Shown piece by piece: positions 27,453 to 36,262 of a stretch of 64,000 bases of DNA. The notes below the pieces were generated by a model, which saw only the letters and a program-made list of their open reading frames with translations, ran no database searches and had not been told where the DNA came from. The DNA comes from Yeosuana aquiaggeris (GTDB lineage: Bacteria > Bacteroidota > Bacteroidia > Flavobacteriales > Flavobacteriaceae), in the NCBI RefSeq assembly GCF_044003965.1, contig NZ_JBAWKC010000002.1, positions 558,001 through 622,000 on the forward strand, given 5' to 3'. The translations under genes were made by a program, and so were the position numbers. Each line of letters starts with the position of its first letter. The stretch's first letter is position 1.

Positions 27453-27484
27453 AACCTTCAACCACTATTGGTTGGAGGTTTTTT
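27453..27484. terminator. terminator between convergent outer-membrane protein and MocR genes
   Basis: AACCTTCAACC (27453-27463) pairs with GGTTGGAGGTT (27470-27480) with one G:T pair, followed by T. Its stem is almost identical to the terminator at 19988-20020. Confidence 0.87.
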
Positions 27485-27507
27485 AATTCTAAAATATATT
27501 TTAGTAA

Positions 27508-28998
27508 TTATGAATTAAAAATAAAATTGTTGAATTCAGTTTTCATTTTAGAGAGACTTTCCTTAATTAATTTATTATTGACACAGGAATATCCCATTAC
27601 AAGTCCATTTTCAGCAGGTGTAGAAACATAGTATTTACTTAATGGGTTCGTAATTAATCCCTTTTGTCTTAAATAGTCTGAAACCATTTGATCATTAATA
27701 TTGGGGTCTTTAAACTTACCTAAAATGTTTAATCCAGTACTGCTTGAATCCAGAACAATTTCATCACCGAAATTAGAAATAAAATTTTCAGTGAATAGTT
27801 CCTTTCGTTCTTGAGCAACAGCAACAACATTTCTTATGTGTTTATTTAAATAGTCTTTTTCAATGAACATGCTCATTACCTTTTGTAATTCGGCAGAAAC
27901 AAATCTATTGGATTGTTCAATAATATTAAGAATGGTATTTTGAAAGTAATTGGGCACAATCATATAGCCTAACCTAATTGAGGGATGCAAAAGCTTATTA
28001 AAAGTTCCTAAATAAATAACTCTGTCTTGTTTGTCTAAACTATAAATGGAGTCAATGGGCTTGTTCCAGTTACTAAATTCATGTTCATAATCATCTTCAA
28101 TTATTAATGCCCCGTTCGCAGAGGCCCATTCCAATAATTGTACTCTTTTAGACATACTTAATTTGTTTCCCAAAAAATTCTGATTTGATGGAATGGTATA
28201 TATTAATTTAGCTAAGTTATTTTTTAAATTTCCAATAAGTGTTTCACTATTATTTAAATCTACCTGAGTAATTTTAGCTTGCAAACTACTAAATAATCTA
28301 TAGGCATGTGGATACGTTATATGCTCCATTAAAACCTTATCTTTCTTGTTAATCAAAGCGTTACCTATAAGATAAAGTGAATGCAATGATCCAGTTGTGA
28401 TGATTATTTGACTGGCATGACAAGTTATATTTCTGTAAATTTTTAAATAATTGGCTATATTCTCTCGAAGGCTTTGCAACCCAATAGATTTTGAATAAGA
28501 GAGTTCAGATGATTTAATGCCTCCCCAATAAGAATTGGATAAATTTTTCCATTGAGAAATTGGAAAAATATCTAAAGGAGGTAAACCTGGTTTAAAAGCA
28601 ATTTCACTATTTGATTGCGTATCATTTATTAAATGAATGTTTTTTTGAAAGGCAATCCCTTTTTTTGATAATTTGGGATATTTCGCTCGTTCTATTGGGA
28701 TATGTAAATTCTTATGGTTCTTTTTGTCTGTGATTGAATTGATGAAATATCCAGAGCCCTTAACGGAAGTAACATACTTTTCTAAAACCAACAAATCATA
28801 AGCTTTCAAAACAGTACTTCTTGAAATTTTTAAATCTTTTGCCAGAACTCTTGAAGGAGGTAGCTTTATTTTGGAATCTAAAGTTTCAGATAAAATGGCA
28901 TTTTTTAAGGCCTCATATAAATTTAAATAAATAGTATCATTTAAGGATTCAAGCTTAAATCCACTATTTATTAAGATATGATTGATGTTAAAATGCAA
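27508..28998 (-). CDS. MocR/PdxR-type GntR-aminotransferase fusion regulator
   Basis: A 496-residue regulator: N-terminal GntR winged helix (LYEALKNAILSETLDSKIKL, LPPSRVLAKDLKISRSTVLK) fused to an inactive-looking fold-type I aminotransferase domain with IITTGSLHSLYLIG, IEDDYEHEF and the PLP-lysine block YLGTFNKLLHPSIRLGY. MocR proteins bind PLP or amino-acid/amine ligands and recognise direct repeats near divergent promoters. The start is TTG at 28998; no in-frame ATG precedes it before a stop. The first 10-base repeat (28998-29007) touches this start codon, which predicts autoregulation. It is divergent from the symporter and the peptide-use genes, so an amino acid released by that system is the likely inducer. 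Confidence 0.9.
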   Translation of the reverse strand: MHFNINHILINSGFKLESLNDTIYLNLYEALKNAILSETLDSKIKLPPSRVLAKDLKISRSTVLKAYDLLVLEKYVTSVKGSGYFINSITDKKNHKNLHIPIERAKYPKLSKKGIAFQKNIHLINDTQSNSEIAFKPGLPPLDIFPISQWKNLSNSYWGGIKSSELSYSKSIGLQSLRENIANYLKIYRNITCHASQIIITTGSLHSLYLIGNALINKKDKVLMEHITYPHAYRLFSSLQAKITQVDLNNSETLIGNLKNNLAKLIYTIPSNQNFLGNKLSMSKRVQLLEWASANGALIIEDDYEHEFSNWNKPIDSIYSLDKQDRVIYLGTFNKLLHPSIRLGYMIVPNYFQNTILNIIEQSNRFVSAELQKVMSMFIEKDYLNKHIRNVVAVAQERKELFTENFISNFGDEIVLDSSSTGLNILGKFKDPNINDQMVSDYLRQKGLITNPLSKYYVSTPAENGLVMGYSCVNNKLIKESLSKMKTEFNNFIFNS

Positions 28999-29030
28999 AT
29001 TGGTATGTTTAAAAAATACAAATTGGTATG
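28998..29030. promoter_or_regulatory. candidate MocR operator: AATTGGTATG direct repeat, 23-bp period
   Basis: AATTGGTATG at 28998-29007 and again at 29021-29030, starting 23 bp apart (about two turns), between mocR and the SLC13 gene. The same pair with the same period stands at 31686-31718. Confidence 0.75.
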
Positions 29031-29098
29031 TGCAATATAAGTTATTTATAAGTTAGATTTAAACGATTTCTTTTTTTTGATAATTTTTTACCTGACAT

Positions 29099-30574
29099 AT
29101 GAATAAATCAAAACGTATTGGATTTTGGAGTGGGATTATGGTTCTGTTAATTTTAATGATCTGTCCTGTGCCTGAAGGGATGCAACCTGAAGCTTTAAAA
29201 GCTCTTGGTGTTGCTCTTTTAATGGCTATTTGGTGGGTTTCTGAATGTATACCTATTTATGCAACGGCTTTTGTGCCCATTGCTCTGTTTCCGTTATTAG
29301 GGATTCTTGATGCTAGTACAACAACTGAGAATTACGGTCACAACTACGTATTAATGTTATTAGGAGGATTTTTTTTAGCGAAATCAATTGAACTGAGTGG
29401 CCTGCATAAAAGAGTAGCCCTTTATATAATTAGTAAATTAGGTACTAGCAGACGCCGTATTATTTTAAGTTTTATGATCGCTACAGCATTCCTTTCTTTA
29501 TGGATTGCCAATGTGGCGGTAGTTTTACTCATGTTACCTATTGCGCTTGCCATAGTTGATAAAGAAGAAGAAAATAAAGAACGAAATCCTAAATTTGGAT
29601 TAGCACTCATGCTTGCTATTGCCTATGCTGCCAGTGTTGGTGGAACAGGAAGTTTAATAGGCACGCCACCAAACATGGTGTTTGCAGGTGTTTTTGCAAA
29701 GACCTTTCCAGATCTTCCGGAAATTGACTTTTTGGAATGGATGAAACTAGGAACACCTATTGTAATCATTTTGCTTCCTATTATTTGGATATATATTATT
29801 AAATATTTCAAAATTAGTGGAAATTTTGCAGGTAGCAAGGAGGTTATTAATGAAGAAATAATAGCTATTGGTAAACTGTCAAAAATGGAAAAACGCGTGT
29901 TTATTGTTTTTCTATTTACTGCTATTGGTTGGATTTTTAGACGTGATATAGATCTGGATGGATTTATTATTCCTGGCTGGTCTTCACTTTTAGGAATTGC
30001 AGACTATGTGCATGATTCAACAGTAGCCATAATCTCGGCGGTATTATTATTTGCTATTCCTTCTGGAAATAAGGTGGCATCAAAAAAACCAACCATGCTT
30101 CTTGATTGGAAATCGGCATCAAAAGTACCTTGGGGTGTCGTGATGATAGTGGGTGGTGGATATGCTATTGCCGATTCTTTTAATCATACTGGATTGGCCA
30201 CTTTTTTAGGTTCAAAATTAAGTTTTATTAGTAATTATCCGGTTATAATTATTCTTGTGATAGTTATATTACTTATGATTTTTATTACCGAAATAAACAG
30301 CAATACAGCTACTGCAAATATTTTCTTACCAGTACTTGCAGCTATGGCAGTTGCTGGCCAAATAAACCCCTTACTTCTTATGATTCCAGCAACATTTGCA
30401 TGCTCTTTTTCCTTTATGCTGCCTTCGGGAACGGGAACAAATGCGGTGATATTTGGCAGTAATAGAGTGACTATCGCTGAAATGGCAAAGTGTGGTTTAG
30501 GTTTAAATTTTCTTTGTGTTATTTTATTAACTATGCTCATGTATATGTATGTTTTACCTGTATTATCTTTATAA
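29099..30574 (+). CDS. SLC13/DASS-family sodium:dicarboxylate symporter (module 2)
   Basis: A 491-residue polytopic membrane protein paralogous to 17328-18788: the same MAIWWVSECIPIYATAF opening, LGGFFLAKSIE, GTGSLIGTPPNMVFAG and MLPSGTGTNAVIFGS. The first substrate/sodium loop reads ANV (137-139, WIANVAVVLLMLP) instead of SNT, while the second keeps SNT (401-403, EINSNTATANIFLP). This is the reverse of the module 1 paralog. It lies 68 bp downstream of a candidate MocR operator and 33 bp before an aspartoacylase-like gene. Aspartate, an N-acyl-aspartate or another short dicarboxylate is the likely substrate. Confidence 0.88.
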   Translation: MNKSKRIGFWSGIMVLLILMICPVPEGMQPEALKALGVALLMAIWWVSECIPIYATAFVPIALFPLLGILDASTTTENYGHNYVLMLLGGFFLAKSIELSGLHKRVALYIISKLGTSRRRIILSFMIATAFLSLWIANVAVVLLMLPIALAIVDKEEENKERNPKFGLALMLAIAYAASVGGTGSLIGTPPNMVFAGVFAKTFPDLPEIDFLEWMKLGTPIVIILLPIIWIYIIKYFKISGNFAGSKEVINEEIIAIGKLSKMEKRVFIVFLFTAIGWIFRRDIDLDGFIIPGWSSLLGIADYVHDSTVAIISAVLLFAIPSGNKVASKKPTMLLDWKSASKVPWGVVMIVGGGYAIADSFNHTGLATFLGSKLSFISNYPVIIILVIVILLMIFITEINSNTATANIFLPVLAAMAVAGQINPLLLMIPATFACSFSFMLPSGTGTNAVIFGSNRVTIAEMAKCGLGLNFLCVILLTMLMYMYVLPVLSL

Positions 30575-30607
30575 TTTTTAACTGTAAAAGGCAAAAAATA
30601 ATTAAAT

Positions 30608-31666
30608 ATGAAAGCCATAAAAACCTTACTAATCTCAATTATTCTCACCATACTTAACCCAGCCGAAAGTGCCGCTCAAAATGACCTACCTGTATTAACT
30701 AACTTAAATGAAATAGATAATTCAATTACAGGTATTAACAATTATTGGCTTGAAATGGGTTCAGATACTTTTGGAAAACCTATTTTGATTCCTGTTGTTG
30801 TAATACAGGGCTTTACCTCTGGACCAACCCTGGGTTTAACGGCTGCAATTCATGGAAATGAATTAAATGGAATTGCAATTATTCATGAGTTGGTTGAAAC
30901 AATTGACGTTAAATTATTAAAAGGGCGAATTGTGGCCATACCAGGTCTTAATGCCGTTTCGGTTGAACTGGATCAACGAAGATTTAGTGATGATGAAGAT
31001 TTGAATAGAAATTTTCCTGGTAAAGAAACTGGAAACAGAAGCGAACAATACGCTTATAAAATAAGTGAACGTGTTTTACCGGTATTTGATTTTCAAATAG
31101 ATATGCATACGGCAAGTTTTGGCAGAACCAATACCATGTATGCCAGAGCTGATGTTTCGAATGATACCATTGTTACCTTAGCAAGATTGCAAGGGGCAGA
31201 TATTATTTTAAACAGCAAAGGAACACCTTCCTTTGGAAATACATCAACATCCTCAAGAACCATGAGGGCTGAAACTGGTTTAAAAGGTAATCTAGGTATT
31301 ACTGTAGAATATGGTAATCCACAGGTGTATCAAAAAGACATAGTAAGCAGAGGTTTGCAGGGTGTTTATAATTCATTGGTATATCTTAATATGTATACTG
31401 GGACCATTGAAAAATCAAAATATTCAACAACGTATTGTAAAAAATCGTATTGGATTTATATGGAGGAAGGCGGATTTTTAGAGGTTTTAGTAGAGCTCAA
31501 TCAGCTCCTTAAAAAGGGAGATAAAATGGCCGTCGTAAAAAATGCTTTTGGGCAAGTATTAAAAGAATATTTTGCTCCTGAAGATGGCATTGTCATTGGT
31601 AAAAGCACAAACCCTGCTAATATGTCTGGCGGAAGAATCATTCATCTGGGTATTTTGGATAATTAA
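30608..31666 (+). CDS. exported aspartoacylase/succinylglutamate-desuccinylase-like M14 enzyme
   Basis: A 352-residue protein with a signal peptide (ending NPAESAAQ). The zinc-site motifs of the AstE/AspA branch of M14 are all present: HGNELNG (His-x-x-Glu), LNRNFPGK (substrate Arg), DMHTASFGR (third zinc ligand) and VEYGNP (general-base Glu). A beta-rich C-terminal domain (EDGIVIGKSTNPANMSGG) follows. Family members remove acyl groups from the alpha-amino nitrogen of aspartate or glutamate or act as simple-ester/amide deacylases. Export places it in the periplasm, so it could release aspartate-type acids for the symporter encoded 33 bp upstream. It is followed by a 102-bp gap holding the second repeat pair. 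Confidence 0.82.
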   Translation: MKAIKTLLISIILTILNPAESAAQNDLPVLTNLNEIDNSITGINNYWLEMGSDTFGKPILIPVVVIQGFTSGPTLGLTAAIHGNELNGIAIIHELVETIDVKLLKGRIVAIPGLNAVSVELDQRRFSDDEDLNRNFPGKETGNRSEQYAYKISERVLPVFDFQIDMHTASFGRTNTMYARADVSNDTIVTLARLQGADIILNSKGTPSFGNTSTSSRTMRAETGLKGNLGITVEYGNPQVYQKDIVSRGLQGVYNSLVYLNMYTGTIEKSKYSTTYCKKSYWIYMEEGGFLEVLVELNQLLKKGDKMAVVKNAFGQVLKEYFAPEDGIVIGKSTNPANMSGGRIIHLGILDN

Positions 31667-31685
31667 TAGAGATACAGTTAATTAT

Positions 31686-31718
31686 AATTGGTATGTGCTT
31701 TTTTTAATAATTGGTATG
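31686..31718 (+). promoter_or_regulatory. second candidate MocR operator: AATTGGTATG direct repeat, 23-bp period
   Basis: AATTGGTATG at 31686-31695 and at 31709-31718, again 23 bp apart, upstream of the M14-SusCD unit. With the pair at 28998-29030 it links both transcription units to one regulator. Confidence 0.75.
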
Positions 31719-31768
31719 CCTAACTTATCTTAGTTTTCATTTAGATTTATATTATTTAACAAAATTTT

Positions 31769-33025
31769 ATGAAATTAGCTTTACACGATTATTTGTTTTA
31801 TTCAGTCGTATCGGTTTGTTTATTCGCCTTATTTGGTTGTAAAAGTCATGAATATGTCACTTTTAAAACACCTGTTGATACAACTGATAAGGCAATCTTG
31901 GTACAAGCAAAGCAAACTTTTGAGTTGAAAGATATAGGGGTATATGTAAGTAATGAATTTGATGGCGCACGTTTAAATGATTTTAATAAGTTAAATGACA
32001 GCACAGCTCAAGTATCTATTTATCCTGAAAATGAACCCATAAATAATAGTGCCTATTATGCCTTTAAAGCATGGTCTAACGAATCAAAACCTTTTTATTT
32101 TTTGTTTAATTATCCTAAAGGCTATAAGCACAGATATCTGCCTAAATTGAAAATTAATGACAAATGGGCCATAATAGATTCTTCTCAAGTATTTAAAAAT
32201 GATTCTATTGTAACGGTTAAGGTTCAACTGGATTCAAAACCTATTATTATTGCAGCTCAAGAAATACAGACTTCCAACGATGTAAATAACTGGGTAACAA
32301 ATCTAATAAAAGGTAAAGAATCTATAGTTAGCTATACTACTTTTGGAAAATCTCGTTTAGGAAAAAACCTAAAGGTTTTAAACATAAGTAAAGGCGCTGT
32401 CAAAAATAAGGATGTTATTGTTTTATTAACAAGACAGCATCCGCCTGAAGTTACAGGCTATTATGCCTTTCAAAATTTTGTGAAAACCATTTTAGAAAAC
32501 TCAGAACTATCTGATGAATTTTTAAGTAAATACCATGTTGTTGCCTTTCCATTAATGAATCCCGATGGTGTGGATTCAGGGCATTGGAGGCATAATGCAG
32601 GTGGAATAGATTTGAATCGGGACTGGTCTGTTTATAACCAACCAGAAATTAAGCAAACAGTGAGTTATATAAATAAAGCCTTAAATAAAAATAAATCAAA
32701 ACTTATTTTAGGCTTAGATTTCCATTCTACATTTCACGATGTTTTTTATACCAATGATAAACGAGATGGTACAACGCTTCCAAATTTTATATCGGAATGG
32801 TTTAAAGGTATAGAGGATAATATTCCAGGTTACAAAGTCAATGAAGATTCAGCCAATAGTGATAAACCAGTCTCAAAAGGTTGGTTTTTATATGGGCATA
32901 ATGCCGTTGGTATTACTTATGAAATAGGTGATGCAACATCAAAAGAAGATATTCAAATGGTAGGTAGGGTTTCTGCCTTACAGATGATGAAAATTTTAAC
33001 ACAATCAAATAAATCAATTAATTAA
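31769..33025 (+). CDS. M14-family zinc carboxypeptidase-like lipoprotein
   Basis: A 418-residue lipoprotein (lipobox LFGCKS, Cys about 24). Residues about 25-165 are a beta-rich domain seen in M14D/cytosolic-carboxypeptidase-like proteins, followed by the peptidase: RQHPPEVTG (His224, Glu227), GGIDLNRDW (substrate-binding Asn-Arg), GLDFHST (third zinc ligand) and GITYEIGD (catalytic Glu). It is anchored probably in the outer membrane and sits 15 bp before susC. It should trim C-terminal residues from a peptide or acyl-amino acid before or after transport. The first gene after the second operator, it starts the SusCD transcription unit. Confidence 0.83.
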   Translation: MKLALHDYLFYSVVSVCLFALFGCKSHEYVTFKTPVDTTDKAILVQAKQTFELKDIGVYVSNEFDGARLNDFNKLNDSTAQVSIYPENEPINNSAYYAFKAWSNESKPFYFLFNYPKGYKHRYLPKLKINDKWAIIDSSQVFKNDSIVTVKVQLDSKPIIIAAQEIQTSNDVNNWVTNLIKGKESIVSYTTFGKSRLGKNLKVLNISKGAVKNKDVIVLLTRQHPPEVTGYYAFQNFVKTILENSELSDEFLSKYHVVAFPLMNPDGVDSGHWRHNAGGIDLNRDWSVYNQPEIKQTVSYINKALNKNKSKLILGLDFHSTFHDVFYTNDKRDGTTLPNFISEWFKGIEDNIPGYKVNEDSANSDKPVSKGWFLYGHNAVGITYEIGDATSKEDIQMVGRVSALQMMKILTQSNKSIN

Positions 33026-33040
33026 CTAATTCAAACAAGT

Positions 33041-36000
33041 ATGAACAAAAAATCATTTTTTTCTATGCTTATCTTGTTACTTTCTAGTGCTTTTATATAT
33101 GCACAAAAGACAGTATCAGGAACGGTAAGTGATAAAAGTGGAGTGCCCTTAGCTGGCGCTTCAGTAATTGTGAAAGGAACCTCAAATGGGACTTCCACAG
33201 ATTTTGATGGTAACTATAGTTTAAACGTTCAGGAAAATTCTGACGTACTTCTTATAAGTTACATTGGATTTAAAAGCGTTGAGATCACGGTTGGAAATCA
33301 AACCACTATTAGTGTTTCTCTTGAAGAAGATGCAGAAAGCTTAGATGAAGTTGTAGTAAACGTTTTAGGTTTTAAAGAAAAACGAGATGCAGTCGCTTCA
33401 ACCTATTCTGTTATTGGAGCTGATGATGCATTAAGATCCAAAGAACCAACGCTTATTAATAGCTTGGCAGGTAAAGCTTCTGGTTTAACAATTACGGGAT
33501 CAAGTGCAGATCCTGGAGCTGGTTCCATCATTCAAATTAGAGGGGTAAGTTCCATTAACGGAAGCTCACCTTTAATTGTTGTTGACGGTATTCCTTTAAA
33601 CAATAGTAATTTAGAGGGTTTTGCCAGTGATGCAGATGGCGGTATTTCTCAACAGTCTAGGTTAAATGATATCAACCCGGATGATATTGAAACTATTCAA
33701 GTATTTAAGGGAGCCTCGGCTGGAGCATTATATGGTTCAAGTGCCTTAGGCGGTGTTATTGTTATCACGACTAAACGAGGAAAAGCAGGAAAATTAAGAG
33801 TATCACTAAATTCTACTATTTCTGTAGATCAAATTAATGTTAAGCACCCGTTGCAAACTAAATTTGGTCAAGGATCAGGCGGTAACTACAGCGCTACAAA
33901 TGCAAATTCTTGGGGAGATAAGATTTCTGATAGATCTGGTGCCGATGATGTTTTTAATACTACAGGGCAATATTTTGAAGCCGCAAATGGCACAAGGTAC
34001 TATCCCTATGCAAGTGGTGGAAAAAATTCTCAGGAAGTTTTTACCAATAGCAATTTTGATCAGGTATTCCAAGATGGGATGGCCGAAGATTTAAAATTAA
34101 ATATTTCGGGTGGAACTGAAAAATCAACCTTTTATTTTAGTGCCTCGCATTTAAATCAAAAGGGAATCATGGTAAACAGTAATTATGTTAAAAATACGTT
34201 TACTTTTGGAAATACAACTAAATATAATAACTGGTTATCTTCTTCCGCCAAAGTGGCATACACTAACAGTAAATCTAATAGAATTCAGCAAGGATCAAAT
34301 ACAGCAGGTATTTATTTAGGATTATTAAGAAACCCACCTGATTTTGATATTAGTGATTATATTGGAACGTATTATGATGCGAGTGGAAATCCAACACCAT
34401 TAAGACATAGAAGTTATAGAAGGTATTTGGCAAATACTGCAAATCCAACTTATAATAACCCATTATGGACCGTATATGAACAAACTAGCGACACTAAAGT
34501 TGACAGAGTTTTCGGTTCAATGGAATTTAACATTAACGCAACACCATGGTTAAACTTTGTGGTGAGATCGGGTCTTGATACATACAATGATGATAGAACC
34601 TATTTCTTCCCAATGTTCTCAGGTGATAGTGCAAACAATGGTCGATATCAAAATGAAATTTATAACAATACAGAGTATACTGGAGAATTTATCTCATTAT
34701 TAAATTTTAATTTGACGGATGATTTAAAAGCAAATTTCACTTTGGGTGGTGCCATGAATGATAGAAAGCGTAAACAAATTTATGTTGAAGCTCTAGATTT
34801 CTTATATAACAGTAGACTTCAAAACCCTTCTATTGCTTCTAATGTTGATGAGTTAGAGCGTAATAGACGCGTACGTAACGTGCGTTTTTATGGACAGTCA
34901 AATTTTGAATATAAAGACTTTTTAAACCTAAATTTAGGTGTAACTTATGAAGATGCTTCGTCAAGTGCGAAATCAATTGTATACCCTAGTGCCGAATTAG
35001 GTTTTAACTGGAGTCAATTACTTGATTTAAGTACAGACAGCTCATTGTCGTTTGCTAAACTAAGATTAGCCTACGGTGAAGTTGGTTTGGCACCAGACCC
35101 GCATGGATGGGAAACAGGTTATGAAACGGCTTCTTATACAAGTTATTCTGATGGTATTTCTCTTACTGCTTTTAATGGTGGTTATAGAATTGATAACAAT
35201 CAAGGAAACCCTTACTTAGAATTTGAAAAGAAAAAGGAGTATGAAGTAGGTTTAGATTTTAGGTTTTTTAAGAATAAATTAAAATTATCTGGAACGTATT
35301 ACTTCAATGAAACGACAGATATGTTATTACCAGTAGATTTAAACCCATCCTCTGGCTACGCTACTTTACTTGGTAACATAGCCTCTTTAGAAAATAAAGG
35401 TCTTGAATTTGAATTTGACTATAATTTCTTCAAAAAGAATGATTTGTCGTTGAGTATTTACGGTAATATGTCAACAAACAAAAATGAGGTTACAGATTTA
35501 GGTGGTGTCACATCTGTCGATTTTTCTAATGGAGCTTCTTCAGTAAAACCTAGTGCTATGGTAGGACAACCAGTTTCAGTATTATTAGGCAGTGCTGCTT
35601 TGCATAATCCAGATGGCTCTTTTGACTTAGATGCTAATGGATTCCCACAGTTAGACACCTCTGGAGATAAAGTACTTGGTGATCCTAATCCAGACTGGCG
35701 AGGTGCAGCCGGTTTGCGCGCTAATTATAAAGGATTTTCATTGAATGTATTGTTTGAAACGTCTCAAGGCAATGATATGGCAGAACGTACAAGATTCGTA
35801 TTACAAGGCTTTGGAACACATGCTATTACTGGTAATGAAGTAACTCCAACTCAAGATGTTGTAAATTATGCAGGTGCTACAATTCCTGCTGGAACTTTAG
35901 TAAGGGGTAATTTAAGAGATTTTGGAGCAGGTCCTGTTTTAATGGATGAAAGTTGGTATACCAGCTTAGGTGGTGGTTTTGGTGGCTCTGTAATCAATGA

Positions 36001-36259
36001 ATTTGCCGTTACAGATGCAAGTTGGACGCGATTGAGAGAACTAAGCTTAGCGTACAGTTTAGATTCTAGTTGGGTTCAAAAAGCTGGTTTAGAATCTATT
36101 TCAATATCAGTTACTGGAAGAAATCTAGCGCTTTGGTCTAAAATTAAAGGTATTGATCCAGATGTTAGTCAGTTTGGCAGTGGACTTGCTAAAGGCGTTG
36201 ATTATTTTACAAACCCAAGTTCAAGATCTGTGGTTTTTGGAATTAATATAAATTATTAA
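33041..36259 (+). CDS. SusC-like TonB-dependent outer-membrane transporter (module 2)
   Basis: A 1072-residue SusC/RagA receptor with signal peptide (to FIYAQ), carboxypeptidase-D-like sandwich (TVSGTVSDKSGVPLAGASV), TonB-box-like LDEVVVNVLGF, plug block LNDINPDDIETIQVFKG, and a barrel ending VVFGININY. It is the closest paralog in the window of the module 1 SusC and probably arose from it by duplication, but its neighbours are peptidases, so its ligand is likely a peptide or amide-linked oligomer, as in the RagA peptide importers. SusD starts 3 bp downstream. Confidence 0.93.
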   Translation: MNKKSFFSMLILLLSSAFIYAQKTVSGTVSDKSGVPLAGASVIVKGTSNGTSTDFDGNYSLNVQENSDVLLISYIGFKSVEITVGNQTTISVSLEEDAESLDEVVVNVLGFKEKRDAVASTYSVIGADDALRSKEPTLINSLAGKASGLTITGSSADPGAGSIIQIRGVSSINGSSPLIVVDGIPLNNSNLEGFASDADGGISQQSRLNDINPDDIETIQVFKGASAGALYGSSALGGVIVITTKRGKAGKLRVSLNSTISVDQINVKHPLQTKFGQGSGGNYSATNANSWGDKISDRSGADDVFNTTGQYFEAANGTRYYPYASGGKNSQEVFTNSNFDQVFQDGMAEDLKLNISGGTEKSTFYFSASHLNQKGIMVNSNYVKNTFTFGNTTKYNNWLSSSAKVAYTNSKSNRIQQGSNTAGIYLGLLRNPPDFDISDYIGTYYDASGNPTPLRHRSYRRYLANTANPTYNNPLWTVYEQTSDTKVDRVFGSMEFNINATPWLNFVVRSGLDTYNDDRTYFFPMFSGDSANNGRYQNEIYNNTEYTGEFISLLNFNLTDDLKANFTLGGAMNDRKRKQIYVEALDFLYNSRLQNPSIASNVDELERNRRVRNVRFYGQSNFEYKDFLNLNLGVTYEDASSSAKSIVYPSAELGFNWSQLLDLSTDSSLSFAKLRLAYGEVGLAPDPHGWETGYETASYTSYSDGISLTAFNGGYRIDNNQGNPYLEFEKKKEYEVGLDFRFFKNKLKLSGTYYFNETTDMLLPVDLNPSSGYATLLGNIASLENKGLEFEFDYNFFKKNDLSLSIYGNMSTNKNEVTDLGGVTSVDFSNGASSVKPSAMVGQPVSVLLGSAALHNPDGSFDLDANGFPQLDTSGDKVLGDPNPDWRGAAGLRANYKGFSLNVLFETSQGNDMAERTRFVLQGFGTHAITGNEVTPTQDVVNYAGATIPAGTLVRGNLRDFGAGPVLMDESWYTSLGGGFGGSVINEFAVTDASWTRLRELSLAYSLDSSWVQKAGLESISISVTGRNLALWSKIKGIDPDVSQFGSGLAKGVDYFTNPSSRSVVFGININY

Positions 36260-36262
36260 AAA

